Assembly: GCA_026125385.1 (NCBI GenBank)
Contig: JAHCLG010000017.1
Span: 1 to 48,446, forward strand
DNA length: 48,446 bases
Reading direction: 5' to 3'
Origin: Legionellales bacterium
Lineage (GTDB): Bacteria; Pseudomonadota; Gammaproteobacteria; JAHCLG01
Positions 17,715-26,604 of the stretch are shown here, one piece after another. A program made the position numbers and the translations under genes. The notes beneath the pieces are model-generated. The model was not told the DNA's origin. It ran no database searches and saw only the letters and a program-made list of their open reading frames with translations. The stretch's first letter is position 1, and every line of letters starts with the position of its first letter.

Positions 17715-18326
17715 ATGCAAACAATACTGTCTGAGATACAGCAATTTTTAGGCGCCAGCACACCGCACGAGTGGGTGATGCTCGCTTTAGACAATAAAAC
17801 CCTTTTATTAATCGATCACGCGCATTGCGAAAAAAAAGCGGCCTCAACCGCGCTCAATTTGATGTTTCGTTATGTGCAATATCCTGATTTATTACAACAA
17901 TTATCTCGCCTTGCCCGCGAAGAACTCCGCCATTTTGAAAAGGTATTAAGTTTAATGACAAAACTGGGGATACGTTTTGATCATTTACCGCCTGGGCATT
18001 ACGCCGAAAAATTGCGTGCTCCAGTGGCCACGTTTGAACCCAAGCGTTTAATTGATTTATTAATCGTCAGTGCTTTTATTGAAGCGCGTTCGTGTGAGCG
18101 ATTTGCGTTATTAGTGCCACATTTGCAAGGGGAAATGCAGGATTTTTACGCCTCATTACTTGCCTCAGAAGCTCGTCATTATCAATTGTATTTAAATTTT
18201 GCGCAACGTTTAAGTCAAGACGACATTAGCGAACGGCTGGATTATTTTCGTCACATTGAAAATAATATTATTCTTGCACCCGAAGAAGTGTTTCGTTTTC
18301 ATTCAGGACGCCCTTTGCTAACTTAA
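17715..18326 (+). CDS. miaE: tRNA-(ms2io6A37) hydroxylase MiaE
   Basis: MiaE is a non-haem diiron monooxygenase that hydroxylates the isopentenyl side chain of ms2i6A at tRNA position 37. The protein is 203 residues long. Diiron ligands are visible as repeated Glu/ExxH motifs: the REELRHFEKV region, IEARSCERF and SEARHYQLY. The ATG at 17715 is used (MQTILSEIQQFL); the TTG at 17709 is two codons upstream. The substrate modification requires miaA and miaB, which are not in this window. It stands alone between hypothetical genes. Confidence 0.93.
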   Translation: MQTILSEIQQFLGASTPHEWVMLALDNKTLLLIDHAHCEKKAASTALNLMFRYVQYPDLLQQLSRLAREELRHFEKVLSLMTKLGIRFDHLPPGHYAEKLRAPVATFEPKRLIDLLIVSAFIEARSCERFALLVPHLQGEMQDFYASLLASEARHYQLYLNFAQRLSQDDISERLDYFRHIENNIILAPEEVFRFHSGRPLLT

Positions 18327-18366
18327 CTATCTGGTTTATTTGGAACGTCACACAGCAAAACAAGCC

Positions 18367-18876
18367 TTAATTGAGTTCTGGATTTTGCATAGCATTATAG
18401 GCAGAAAGATCATTTAACAAATCTTCTAATTGCGCAATGCGTTCGGGGATATGGTGGAGTACGTAATCATGTTGTTGTGGACTTAATCCTAATGCTAAAT
18501 ATTGAGCTTTAAGCTCAGCAATCGCTTCGCTTAACGTGGTGATGTTGATGGATTTGGCTTGATCCAGTTTAGCCATAATGGTGGTGAGTTGGAGTGATAA
18601 ATATTCAAGCGCTAAGGATAATGAAATATTAAACGTGGAGGAATTGGCAGAAATTAATCGGGTACTATCGTGATGAGTCGCGATTTCTAAACCTTCATGC
18701 GAAAACTTAATGGCACAATTTTGCGGTAAATTGCTTAAATCCGATCGGGTAACGTTCATTAATTCTTGCGTGGTTTGATGCGCGCCATCGGTGGTGACGA
18801 TGCGGATGGTGGATTTAAGTTGAGCATTGATTTTATCGGCAAGTTGGCGACTTTTTGTTATGCTGGCGAATTCCAT
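18367..18876 (-). CDS. Hypothetical protein
   Basis: A 169-residue soluble protein that I do not recognise. The start at 18876 is supported by AGGAGA 7 nt upstream (complement of 18882-18888); a longer frame to 18927 would add a basic stretch without an SD. The N-terminal part is mixed (STIRIVTTDGAHQTTQEL), and the C-terminal half is helical with leucine-rich stretches (AQLEDLLNDLSAYN). There is no signal peptide or membrane segment. It is convergent with miaE and 88 bp downstream of lpxH on the same strand, with which it may be cotranscribed. Confidence 0.7.
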   Translation of the reverse strand: MEFASITKSRQLADKINAQLKSTIRIVTTDGAHQTTQELMNVTRSDLSNLPQNCAIKFSHEGLEIATHHDSTRLISANSSTFNISLSLALEYLSLQLTTIMAKLDQAKSINITTLSEAIAELKAQYLALGLSPQQHDYVLHHIPERIAQLEDLLNDLSAYNAMQNPELN

Positions 18877-18964
18877 AAATATTCTCCTAAAAAATGGAAA
18901 TACAGTATAACGAATCTTGTATTTCAAGCCTGTAAGATAATCGCGATTTGTGCTAACAGCAATA

Positions 18965-19732
18965 TTACACTTCTGGAGTGCTGACTTTTGCTATTTTCTC
19001 AAACGTATTTGGAGTACAAACTTCAACCGATTGATTTTCAACTGAATGGTCGGGATAAAGAACGATAGCTTGACCTCGTTGATGCCAATCTGCAAGGACA
19101 ATGCGTTGAGCTTCTGTGCCCGCTAATGCAATGGAATGAATAGCCGGTCTGTGAGTGTGGCCATGAATCAGTAAAGTGACTTGATAACGTTGGAGGTAGT
19201 CGATTACCGTCTGTGGTGTCACATCCATAATTTCTAAGGTTTTTGTTGCCGTATGCGCTTTCGAACCTTCGCGATAATGTTTAGCTATTTTTAAACGATA
19301 GCGCAAGCTTGTTCGCAAAAAAAACCATTGAATAAGAGGGTTGCGTACTTTGCGACGAAAGCGTTGATACGCAATATCATTCGTGCACAGTAAATCACCA
19401 TGCATGAGCAGAATTTTTTTACCATAAATCGTCACGCACGCCGGATCGGGAAGTAAGGTGAGTCCCGCTTGTTTAGCATAGCGCTTACCCATTAAAAAAT
19501 CGCGATTACCATGAATAAAAAAGACCGGAATGGTTAATTTTTTTAAGGCTTTTGCAATCACTTGTTGCAAGGAGGTTTGTTCGTCATCGCCGATCCACAC
19601 TTCGAATAAATCGCCCAAAATGTATAAAGCATCTGCATCTAGCAAGCGATGCGTTAAAAAATGCAAAAATAACTCCGTGATCTCAGGACGAGATTCATCC
19701 AAATGCAAATCCGAAATAAAATACGTGGCCAT
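18965..19732 (-). CDS. lpxH: UDP-2,3-diacylglucosamine diphosphatase
   Basis: LpxH hydrolyses UDP-2,3-diacylglucosamine to lipid X and UMP in lipid A synthesis, at the inner face of the inner membrane. The 255-residue product carries the calcineurin-like phosphoesterase motifs SDLHLDE (N-terminus), GDLFEVWIGDDE, HGNRDFLMG, LMHGDLLC and GHTHRPA. The start at 19732 gives MATYFISDLHL, the family N-terminus; an ATG four codons upstream is possible, and neither has a clear SD. The C-terminus extends about 15-20 residues beyond the E. coli protein. It is divergent from cysS, which is also its neighbour in other gammaproteobacteria. Confidence 0.95.
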   Translation of the reverse strand: MATYFISDLHLDESRPEITELFLHFLTHRLLDADALYILGDLFEVWIGDDEQTSLQQVIAKALKKLTIPVFFIHGNRDFLMGKRYAKQAGLTLLPDPACVTIYGKKILLMHGDLLCTNDIAYQRFRRKVRNPLIQWFFLRTSLRYRLKIAKHYREGSKAHTATKTLEIMDVTPQTVIDYLQRYQVTLLIHGHTHRPAIHSIALAGTEAQRIVLADWHQRGQAIVLYPDHSVENQSVEVCTPNTFEKIAKVSTPEV

Positions 19733-19893
19733 AACTGAAAACATTCACTGTGCTGAAAACGCTTATGCTATTTTATTATACGCATTCCTTAAATTCAAAA
19801 CATTAAGCCGAAACAGTAGGCAAGTCGATGTCATTTGGTTATGATGTCGCTCATATTTTTAGCGTTCGTGGCCTAGAAGATGAGGATTGTTTT

Positions 19894-21282
19894 GTGTTGA
19901 AAATTTATAACAGCTTAACCCAAACCAAAGAAGAATTTATTCCCCGCGAGCCTGGGAAAGTCGGGCTTTATGTGTGTGGGATCACGGTTTATGATTATTG
20001 TCATTTAGGACATGCGCGGTTACTGGTAGCTTTCGATATGATTGCTCGCTATTTGCGTGCCGTGGGTTATGACGTCACTCATGTCTGCAATATTACCGAT
20101 ATCGACGATAAAATCATTCAGCGCGCCAACGATAATCAAGAACCTTATCAAACCCTCACCTCGCGTTTTATCGAAGCGTTGCATGAAGATGCAGAAGCTC
20201 TTGGGGTATTGCCGCCCGATGTTGAACCGCGTGCTACGGCTTATATCAGCGAAATTATTGCCATGATTGAACGTTTAATTCAACACGGTTTAGCCTATCA
20301 AGCGCCAAATAACGATGTGTTTTATCGCGTGCGCGCCTTTAAAGACTATGGCAAATTATCGCGTCGCGATCTGGAAAGTTTGCGTGCCGGTGCGCGAGTA
20401 GAAATTACTGAGGCCAAAGAAGATCCTTTGGATTTTGTGTTATGGAAAAGTGCTAAACCCTCTGAACCGGCCTTTGGATCGCCCTGGGGTTTGGGTAGAC
20501 CGGGTTGGCACATTGAATGCTCGGCGATGTCCACGCAATGTTTAGGCAATCATTTTGATATTCATGGTGGTGGCTTTGATTTATTATTTCCTCATCATGA
20601 AAATGAAATTGCCCAATCGGTGGGAGCCACAGGAGAACCCTTTGCGGATGTGTGGATGCATCTCGGATTTGTGCAAGTCAATAATGAAAAAATGTCAAAA
20701 TCACTCGGTAATTTTTTTACTATCCGTGAAGTATTAAAGCATTATCATCCTGAAGTCGTGCGTTATTTTTTATTAGCCAGTCATTATCGCAGTCAAATTA
20801 ATTATTCCACTGAAAATTTAAACCATGCGCGAGCCAGTTTAAATCGTTTATATACGGCATTACGAGGATTAACCATCAATCAACCGCTTGCGGATCCTTC
20901 CTCAGAATATTATCAGCGATTTTTTGAGGCGATGAATGATGATTTTAATACGCCAGAAGCGCTCGCTGTTTTATTTAATTTAGCTCATGAAATAAATCGG
21001 GCGCGTGAACACGATCTAAAATTAGCGCATCATTTGGCAAGCATTCTTAAACAGCTAGCTGGAATTATTGGCTTATTACAAACCGATGCAGAATTATTTT
21101 TGCAAAGTGATGTGCAAGGTGAAGTATTGGATACGGCGTATATTGAAACGCAAATTCAACTGCGGCAATTGGCGCGACAAGAAAAAAATTGGGCAAAAGC
21201 CGATGAAATTCGCGATCATTTACTAGCGCAAGGTGTGATCTTAGAAGATCAATCGGGCAATACCGTTTGGCGTCGACAATAA
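19894..21282 (+). CDS. cysS: Cysteinyl-tRNA synthetase
   Basis: CysRS charges tRNA-Cys. I start at the GTG at 19894 because GAGGA (19882-19886) lies 7 nt upstream and the resulting N-terminus ([14 protein letters not shown]) matches the family; the reading frame continues open for 22 more codons upstream. This gives 462 residues, as in E. coli. The class I signatures are HLGHAR (HIGH-like) and KMSKS. Zinc ligands are in [17 protein letters not shown] and the [11 protein letters not shown] region. The C-terminal helical DALR-type region is complete. Confidence 0.96.
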   Translation: MLKIYNSLTQTKEEFIPREPGKVGLYVCGITVYDYCHLGHARLLVAFDMIARYLRAVGYDVTHVCNITDIDDKIIQRANDNQEPYQTLTSRFIEALHEDAEALGVLPPDVEPRATAYISEIIAMIERLIQHGLAYQAPNNDVFYRVRAFKDYGKLSRRDLESLRAGARVEITEAKEDPLDFVLWKSAKPSEPAFGSPWGLGRPGWHIECSAMSTQCLGNHFDIHGGGFDLLFPHHENEIAQSVGATGEPFADVWMHLGFVQVNNEKMSKSLGNFFTIREVLKHYHPEVVRYFLLASHYRSQINYSTENLNHARASLNRLYTALRGLTINQPLADPSSEYYQRFFEAMNDDFNTPEALAVLFNLAHEINRAREHDLKLAHHLASILKQLAGIIGLLQTDAELFLQSDVQGEVLDTAYIETQIQLRQLARQEKNWAKADEIRDHLLAQGVILEDQSGNTVWRRQ

Positions 21283-21403
21283 TTTAAACACATTTAAATC
21301 ACGCAACGGGCGCTATTTTGCATTGCTGAACAAATCGGTTTAAACTGGACGTCTTCCTGATGCTGGTAATTGCACAGACATTGATAAAAATAGCGAGAAT
21401 AGC

Positions 21404-22480
21404 ATGTCCACAGAATCAAACACGACAGAGTCAACGACAATCTCTTCAAGTTTTGCCTTAAGCACGGCCGGCTATTTATCGACTAATTTAGCTACTGCCA
21501 CCCAAAATTTGCAAGCCGTGCCCAATCAAATCGTCCCGCATCCGCAATTGGATAAGGGATTTTGGAATGTTATGGCTTCAAAAAGTATGCGGATTGGTGG
21601 TTTTGTTTTTCAAATGGTGTTTGCCGCCTTGGCGATTACTGAAGATTGGGACGCCATTGAAATTGCCTTAGAAGAATATCGTCAAGAAAACCAAACTACA
21701 AAACGCAAACGCCAAGCGATATTGAAATTATTATTTCACGGTTTGCGTTTAGTGGGTAATATTTCATTGCTTATTATTGGCGTTGCCACCTTAATTGGCA
21801 TTTCGGGTTATGTGCTCATGCACGTTTTGCCCGCCATCGTGTTGGCGATGGTTGCCATCAATGCCTTGTATCATTTTAGTTGTATGTGTTATCACTTGTG
21901 GAAAGCTTGGAAAGAAAACGACGTAAAAAAACACTTAAAATTGGCGCTCGATCATTTTTTAAATGCACTGGGTTATGCGTTAATGACGGTATTATTTTTA
22001 AATTTTTTTATGCCGCTGCTCAATAAATTAAAACAATTAGTCCCCTTAGATTCGATTGCGGGAATTTTTAACGATTTATCTCTTTTAGGAGATATGATCA
22101 AACTCTATTCCACCGAAGCGAAAATTATTATTATTACGTTTCTGTCCACTATGAGTGTATTACTCCTTCGCGAATTAAATTTTTTAAAAAAAGAGCCTAA
22201 GGAGTATTTAACTAAAAAATGGGAGACTAATAAAACGCTATGGAAAAAGAGCGCTAAAAATCCGCTTTATTTATTGCTTGCAGTACCGTATACCGTTATT
22301 AAAATGCCGTGTGTGCTATTAGCCGTGGTGGTGGCATTAATGGCAAAAGGTGCGGATTCAATTGCAGGTAAATTAAAGCAGGGATTATTTGGAAACTCTT
22401 CTAGTGCTGATCCATCAAAACAAGCTGGAAATGAAAAATCAACTCAGCAAGCAGGTTCGAAACCTTTATCAACGCGTTAA
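21404..22480 (+). CDS. Multi-spanning membrane protein, unknown function
   Basis: A 358-residue protein that I do not recognise. The first ~55 residues are soluble and rich in Ser/Thr. Hydrophobic segments lie near residues 65-80, 115-140, 142-161, 187-206, 241-258 and 286-315. The tail (about 325-358) is polar with Ser, Gln and Lys. A polar Ser/Thr-rich head, several membrane segments and a polar tail resemble the large protein at 318-3455 in style, though no sequence relationship was detected by eye. It is transcribed alone, 121 bp after cysS and convergent with folD, with a GCGAGA-like SD. A secreted membrane-inserting effector is possible but unproven. Confidence 0.75.
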   Translation: MSTESNTTESTTISSSFALSTAGYLSTNLATATQNLQAVPNQIVPHPQLDKGFWNVMASKSMRIGGFVFQMVFAALAITEDWDAIEIALEEYRQENQTTKRKRQAILKLLFHGLRLVGNISLLIIGVATLIGISGYVLMHVLPAIVLAMVAINALYHFSCMCYHLWKAWKENDVKKHLKLALDHFLNALGYALMTVLFLNFFMPLLNKLKQLVPLDSIAGIFNDLSLLGDMIKLYSTEAKIIIITFLSTMSVLLLRELNFLKKEPKEYLTKKWETNKTLWKKSAKNPLYLLLAVPYTVIKMPCVLLAVVVALMAKGADSIAGKLKQGLFGNSSSADPSKQAGNEKSTQQAGSKPLSTR

Positions 22481-22502
22481 ATTAATCCGATAAAACTCAG
22501 CA

Positions 22503-23360
22503 TCAAGGCGTGTGTAATTCACTGGCACTTAAATACGTATTTTCCAATAAGCTATAGACCGTCATCGGGCCAACGCCACCTGGCACGGGCGTTATCCAAC
22601 TGGCGCGATTTGCCGCTGTTGCAAATTCCACGTCACCACATAATTTTCCCGCCTCATCGCGATTCATGCCAACATCAATCACCACCGCACCGGGTTTAAT
22701 CCAGTCACTTTGAATAACGCCGCGCTTTCCAATGGCGACGATTAAAATATCGGCCATAGCCACGTGGGTAGCTAATTGTTCAGTAAAGCGATGGGTTACC
22801 GTTACGGTGCCACCGACTAATAATATTTCAAGTGCCATCGGTCTACCCACAACGTTCGACGCACCAACAATCACCGTGTGTTGGCCTTTAACGGGTAATT
22901 GATAATGATCCAACAACCGCATGATCCCAAATGGCGTGCACGGTCTTAATAAGGGAACGCGCAGGGCAAGCCGACCAATATTATACGGATGAAAGCCATC
23001 AATATCTTTATGAGCGGCAATTCGTTCAAAAATAATTTTTTCATTGAGATGGCGAGGTAGGGGCGTTTGCACAATAAATCCATCAATCGCGGGGTTTTGG
23101 TTCATGATGTGAATTTCTTGCATTAAATCATGTTGAGAGATCGTAGTGGGTAAGCGCTGCAATGTTGGTTCAATTCCAACTTCGAGACAGGCAATTTTTT
23201 TATTACGCACGTAAATTTCTGAAGCGGGATCATTGCCCACTAATATCACGCCTAACCCTGGTTTTCGACCGGAATACTGCGTATATTGCGCGATTTTTTC
23301 GCTCAAGCGATTGCGCAATTGCTGTGCTAATAATTTTCCATCCAGGATCTGTGCTTTCAT
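22503..23360 (-). CDS. folD: Bifunctional methylenetetrahydrofolate dehydrogenase/cyclohydrolase
   Basis: FolD interconverts 5,10-methylene-, methenyl- and 10-formyl-tetrahydrofolate with NADP. The protein is 285 residues from the ATG at 23360 (MKAQILDGKLLA); codons three and two positions upstream (TTG, GTG) would add three residues. Family signatures include PGLGVILVGNDPAS, YVRNKKIAC (catalytic Lys), DGFIVQTPLPRHL, the IVGASNVVGRPMA nucleotide-binding motif and ITPVPGGVGPMT near the C-terminus. It is monocistronic, divergent from the tRNA cluster. Confidence 0.97.
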   Translation of the reverse strand: MKAQILDGKLLAQQLRNRLSEKIAQYTQYSGRKPGLGVILVGNDPASEIYVRNKKIACLEVGIEPTLQRLPTTISQHDLMQEIHIMNQNPAIDGFIVQTPLPRHLNEKIIFERIAAHKDIDGFHPYNIGRLALRVPLLRPCTPFGIMRLLDHYQLPVKGQHTVIVGASNVVGRPMALEILLVGGTVTVTHRFTEQLATHVAMADILIVAIGKRGVIQSDWIKPGAVVIDVGMNRDEAGKLCGDVEFATAANRASWITPVPGGVGPMTVYSLLENTYLSASELHTP

Positions 23361-23505
23361 ATTCACCAATCGCTAAAAGTACAAACACGAATTTTGTCAT
23401 GTTTTGATAAGATACTCAATTCACCTTGGCAATAACCAATTTTTACGAGGCGTTTGCAGAAATATCGCTAGTGACAAAAAATTTTTATAAATGGGCGCAC
23501 AATTG

Positions 23506-23534
23506 TTGACGATCAGAGGATTCGCTTGTATTAT
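23506..23534 (+). promoter_or_regulatory. Sigma-70 promoter of the tRNA cluster
   Basis: TTGACG (23506-23511) and TATTAT (23529-23534) are separated by exactly 17 bp. The downstream discriminator is CACGCGTC, GC-rich like those of stringently controlled stable-RNA promoters. The start would fall near 23541, about 20 nt before tRNA-Pro. It probably drives tRNA-Pro, -Arg and -His together, ending at the palindrome at 23867-23916. Confidence 0.8.
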
Positions 23535-23562
23535 CACGCGTCTATATTGAGTTGGACAAGTT

Positions 23563-23639
23563 CGGGGTATAGCGCAGTCTGGTAGCGCGCCTGCTTTGGG
23601 AGCAGGATGTCGGGGGTTCGAATCCCTCTACCCCGACCA
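23563..23639 (+). tRNA. tRNA-Pro (TGG)
   Basis: A complete 77-nt cloverleaf: acceptor CGGGGTA pairs with TACCCCG, the anticodon loop TTTGGGA gives TGG, and the T-loop GTTCGAATC is intact. CCA is encoded. It is the first of three clustered tRNAs behind a consensus promoter. Confidence 0.97.
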
Positions 23640-23677
23640 CCTAACTCACATAGGTTCGCTCCTCGCAGCAAGAATTT

Positions 23678-23754
23678 GCGCCCGTAGCTCATTCGGATAG
23701 AGCATCGGCCTTCTAAGCCGAGGGTGGCAGGTTCGAATCCTGCCGGGCGCGCCA
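23678..23754 (+). tRNA. tRNA-Arg (TCT)
   Basis: A complete 77-nt cloverleaf: acceptor GCGCCCG pairs with CGGGCGC, the anticodon loop CTTCTAA gives TCT, which reads AGA and AGG, and the T-arm is intact. CCA is encoded. It lies 38 bp after tRNA-Pro. Confidence 0.97.
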
Positions 23755-23786
23755 ATCCATTTTTCTCGTCATATAATCATGTATAT

Positions 23787-23863
23787 GGTGGACGTAGCTC
23801 AGTTGGTAGAGCCCCGGGTTGTGATCCCGGTTGTCGTGGGTTCGAGCCCCATCGTTCACCCCA
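23787..23863 (+). tRNA. tRNA-His (GTG)
   Basis: The anticodon stem CCGGG/CCCGG encloses TTGTGAT, giving GTG. The acceptor GTGGACG pairs with CGTTCAC with one G-T pair. The extra G at 23787 is the G-1 position specific to tRNA-His. CCA is encoded. It is the last tRNA before the strong palindromic terminator. Confidence 0.97.
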
Positions 23864-23866
23864 TCT

Positions 23867-23916
23867 ATTTCTTTTTATAAAAGCCCTGCTATAGCAGGGC
23901 TTTTATAAAAAGAAAT
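23867..23916. terminator. 50-bp palindromic terminator after tRNA-His
   Basis: Two perfect 24-bp arms meet around a central AT. The core AAAAGCCCTGCT/AGCAGGGCTTTT is flanked by A/T runs on both sides, so it is a textbook intrinsic terminator in both directions. It begins 4 bp after the tRNA-His CCA and ends inside the repeat shared with the downstream tRNA-Lys region. Confidence 0.9.
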
Positions 23917-23946
23917 GTTTATTCCATGGGTCGTTAGCTCAGTTGG
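23915..23946 (+). pseudogene. Truncated tRNA-Lys copy (5' part only)
   Basis: These 32 bases are identical to 24074-24105, which cover the 13-bp leader and first 19 bases of the intact tRNA-Lys. Here the tRNA (starting GGGTCGTT at 23928) breaks off in the D-loop after GTTGG and continues as GTGAGACCGG instead of TAGAGCAG. The anticodon, T-arm and 3' acceptor are missing, so it cannot be a functional tRNA. It lies directly behind the terminator at 23867-23916. Confidence 0.85.
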
Positions 23947-24073
23947 GTGAGACCGGCCGAGCGTAGCGAGGTAAGCAAAGCACCGCTTTGCTTAGGTCGA
24001 ACGCCCGCGAAGGGACGCGGGCCGGACGATAAGTAATAAAGAAAACCTAAGTTGCGCCAGGATGGCAAGTACG
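23947..24073 (+). other. GC-rich structured insert between the two tRNA-Lys copies
   Basis: A 127-bp segment, far more GC-rich in its first 80 bp than its surroundings. It contains a hairpin with perfect 10-bp arms (23972-23981 and 23985-23994, 3-nt loop), a second with 7-bp arms (24003-24009 and 24016-24022), and a possible outer stem CCGGCC (23953-23958) with GGCCGG (24020-24025). There is no open reading frame. It looks like a mobile palindromic repeat or a duplication joint; no known family was identified. Confidence 0.6.
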
Positions 24074-24086
24074 ATGTTTATTCCAT

Positions 24087-24159
24087 GGGTCGTTAGCTCA
24101 GTTGGTAGAGCAGTGGACTCTTAATCCATCGGTCGTAGGTTCGAACCCTACACGACCCA
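24087..24159 (+). tRNA. tRNA-Lys (CTT)
   Basis: A complete cloverleaf: acceptor GGGTCGT pairs with ACGACCC, the anticodon stem encloses CTCTTAA, giving CTT, which reads AAG only, and the T-loop GTTCGAACC is intact. After the discriminator A the sequence is GCAG, so CCA is not encoded, unlike the Pro/Arg/His tRNAs upstream. Its 5' half and leader are duplicated at 23915-23946. Confidence 0.95.
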
Positions 24160-24189
24160 GCAGTTATTAAACCGTCCAGAGATTATAAT

Positions 24190-24507
24190 TTATCGCCAAT
24201 CAAGATCTTTAAATTGGTTGATTTGCACGTCGCCATCAGGAAAATGCGCGATAATACTCAGCTCTCCACCCATTGCGTGAACATAGCTGCGTAGGGTTGA
24301 AATATACATATCGGTGCGTCGCTCTAAACGAGAAATATTTGCTTGTTTTGTTTCAAGTACTTCAGCTAATCGCTCTTGGCTCATTGCTCGTGCTCGACGC
24401 AATTCTTGCAGGGGCATTTCAGCAAGCATCTGCTTGGTTTTTTTATCCGCTTGTCGTCTCGCTACTGGAGACATTTTATTACGTAATTTATTAAATGATT
24501 TAGCCAT
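24190..24507 (-). CDS. XRE-family HTH regulator, antitoxin-like
   Basis: A 105-residue protein with a basic N-terminus and a Cro/C1-type helix-turn-helix around residues 33-75 (ELRRARAMSQERLAEVLETKQANISRLE). The short C-terminal part (GGELSIIAHFPDGDVQI) is typical of HigA-like antitoxins encoded after a RelE/HigB toxin. No toxin frame is found on either side: the 154 bp upstream to thrS hold no suitable ORF. It is therefore an orphan antitoxin or a stand-alone repressor. A strong SD (GGAGGG) lies 7 nt before the ATG. The gene ends 30 bp from tRNA-Lys, a common site for acquired genes. Confidence 0.88.
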   Translation of the reverse strand: MAKSFNKLRNKMSPVARRQADKKTKQMLAEMPLQELRRARAMSQERLAEVLETKQANISRLERRTDMYISTLRSYVHAMGGELSIIAHFPDGDVQINQFKDLDWR

Positions 24508-24661
24508 GTCTTAACCCTCCTGATTACATCAAATATCATTAAATACTCTTTTTTTCTTAGTGCTTAAGTCTCTTTGTGTGAAGCGCCCCTCGTCAAACCT
24601 CTTGTGAAGAATCCAATACATCGTTAGTATATTTGTCTCATTTAAAATTAGGGAGCCTTTC

Positions 24662-26584
24662 ATGCCGGTGATCACTCTGCCCGATGGCAGTCAACAACAT
24701 CATTCTTCCGCGGTGACGCCGCTTGCAGTCGCAGAGAAGATTGGCGAAGGTTTAGCGCGCGCTGCCTTGGCGGCAAAAGTAAATAATGAATTGGTCGATG
24801 TGAATTCTCTGATCACCACCGATGCTACTGTGGCGATTATCACAGCCAAACAACCCGAAGGCTTAGAAGTCTTGCGTCATTCCTGCGCGCATTTAATGGC
24901 GCATGCCGTCAAACAACTTTATCCTACCGCTCAAGTCACCATCGGTCCGGTGATTGAAGATGGTTTTTATTACGATTTTAGTTTTGAACGCTCCTTCACA
25001 CCAGATGATATTCAAAAAATTGAAGCCAAAATGCAAGCCTTAGCAAAGGCCGATATTCCAGTGAGTCGTAAAGTCGTATCCCGGGAAGAAGCTATTGCCT
25101 TTTTTAAAGCGCAAGGTGAACTATATAAAGTTGATATCATTGAAGCAATCCCCGAACACGAAAATTTAAGTTTATACGAACAAGGTGATTTTGTGGATTT
25201 GTGTCGTGGTCCACACGTGCCAAGCACTGGAAAACTGAAAGCATTTAAATTAACAAAGCATGCCGGTTCCTATTGGCGTGGCGATTCCAATAATGAAATG
25301 CTGCAACGAATTTATGGCACTGCTTGGGCAAATAAAGAAGATTTAGATGCGTATTTATTGCGGATCGAAGAAGCGCAAAAACGCGATCATCGTAAAATTG
25401 GTAAAGAATTAAATTTATTTCATCTCCAAGAAGAATCACCTGGGCAAATTTTTTGGCATCCAGATGGCTTCACCATTTATCGCGCATTAGAAGAGTATAT
25501 GCGGCAAAAATGCCAAGAATACGGCTATCAAGAAGTTCGCACACCGATTATGGCCGATAAAATTTTATGGGAAAAATCTGGTCATTTGGAAAAATTCGGC
25601 GAAAATATGTTTATGACCACAACGGAAAATCATGATTATGCGATTAAACCCATGAGTTGCCCTTTCCACATTCAAATTTTTAATCAAGGATTAAAAAGCT
25701 ATCGCGATTTACCCTTACGATTATCGGAATTCGGGCATTGTCATCGCTGTGAACCGTCGGGTGCCTTGCATGGGATTATGAGAGTTCGCGGGTTTATTCA
25801 AGACGATGGTCATATTTTTTGTACGCCGGAACAAATTCAAGCAGAGGTCACTAAGTTTAATCAATTACTCGTTGATGTTTACCATGATTTTGGTTTTGAT
25901 GACATCATCGTTTTGCTTTCTACCCGTCCTGAAAAACGGGTGGGGTCTGATGATCTTTGGGATAGGGCAGAACGCGATTTAACCAATGCTTTAACAGAAA
26001 CCGGCATGACCTTTGATTTCAATCCTGGCGAAGGTGCTTTTTATGGACCTAAAATTGAATATTCTTTAAAAGACTCTTTAGGGCGGATTTGGCAGTTAGG
26101 AACTTTGCAGCTCGACTATTGTTTACCGGAACGGCTAGGGGCACAATACGTCGCTGAAGATGGTTCTCGTCAAATTCCTGTGATGTTACATCGAGCGATT
26201 TTTGGCACATTTGAGCGTTTTATGGGAATTTTAATCGAGCACTATGCCGGTAAATTTCCGACTTGGTTAGCGCCTACACAAGTGTCAGTGCTCTCGATTA
26301 CCGATAATCAGCATGCTTATTGTGAAAAAATTGCAAAAATTTTAAAAAAACGTGGGTTTAGAGTCAAAACAGACTTGAGAAATGAGAAAGTAGGCTTTAA
26401 GATCCGCGAGCACACTTTGCAACGCATTCCTTATCTGCTGGTCATCGGCGATAAAGAACTTGCAAGCGAACGTGTCACGGTGCGCTCTCGTGCTGGTGAA
26501 GATTTAGGTAACATGGCTCTTGAAGAGTTTGTGACTCATTTGCACCAAGACTTAGCGCAACGTGGTCGGACAAAATTAGTTTAA
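24662..26584 (+). CDS. thrS: Threonyl-tRNA synthetase
   Basis: ThrRS charges tRNA-Thr and edits misactivated serine. The 640-residue length is standard. Domains are an N-terminal TGS (1-60), the editing domain with [16 protein letters not shown] (HxxxH), the class II catalytic core with [25 protein letters not shown] and DDGHIFC, and a C-terminal anticodon-binding domain. A GGGAG site precedes the ATG. In E. coli ThrRS represses its own translation through a leader that mimics tRNA; no such structure was worked out in the short 154-bp leader region here. It heads the thrS-infC-rpmI-rplT block. Confidence 0.98.
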   Translation: MPVITLPDGSQQHHSSAVTPLAVAEKIGEGLARAALAAKVNNELVDVNSLITTDATVAIITAKQPEGLEVLRHSCAHLMAHAVKQLYPTAQVTIGPVIEDGFYYDFSFERSFTPDDIQKIEAKMQALAKADIPVSRKVVSREEAIAFFKAQGELYKVDIIEAIPEHENLSLYEQGDFVDLCRGPHVPSTGKLKAFKLTKHAGSYWRGDSNNEMLQRIYGTAWANKEDLDAYLLRIEEAQKRDHRKIGKELNLFHLQEESPGQIFWHPDGFTIYRALEEYMRQKCQEYGYQEVRTPIMADKILWEKSGHLEKFGENMFMTTTENHDYAIKPMSCPFHIQIFNQGLKSYRDLPLRLSEFGHCHRCEPSGALHGIMRVRGFIQDDGHIFCTPEQIQAEVTKFNQLLVDVYHDFGFDDIIVLLSTRPEKRVGSDDLWDRAERDLTNALTETGMTFDFNPGEGAFYGPKIEYSLKDSLGRIWQLGTLQLDYCLPERLGAQYVAEDGSRQIPVMLHRAIFGTFERFMGILIEHYAGKFPTWLAPTQVSVLSITDNQHAYCEKIAKILKKRGFRVKTDLRNEKVGFKIREHTLQRIPYLLVIGDKELASERVTVRSRAGEDLGNMALEEFVTHLHQDLAQRGRTKLV

Positions 26585-26604
26585 CTGTTAGGAGGAGTTG
26601 GCGT

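Noticed and set aside
23534-23755. Minus-strand ORF across the tRNA-Pro and tRNA-Arg genes
   Set aside because: It is an artefact of open frames in tRNA genes; the cloverleaf structures and promoter explain the sequence.
24158-24172. The 15-mer CAGCAGTTATTAAAC after tRNA-Lys also occurs at 7421-7435, considered as an attachment-site-like repeat
   Set aside because: One 15-bp match is about what chance gives in an AT-rich 48-kb window, and no integrase or second tRNA end is linked to it.
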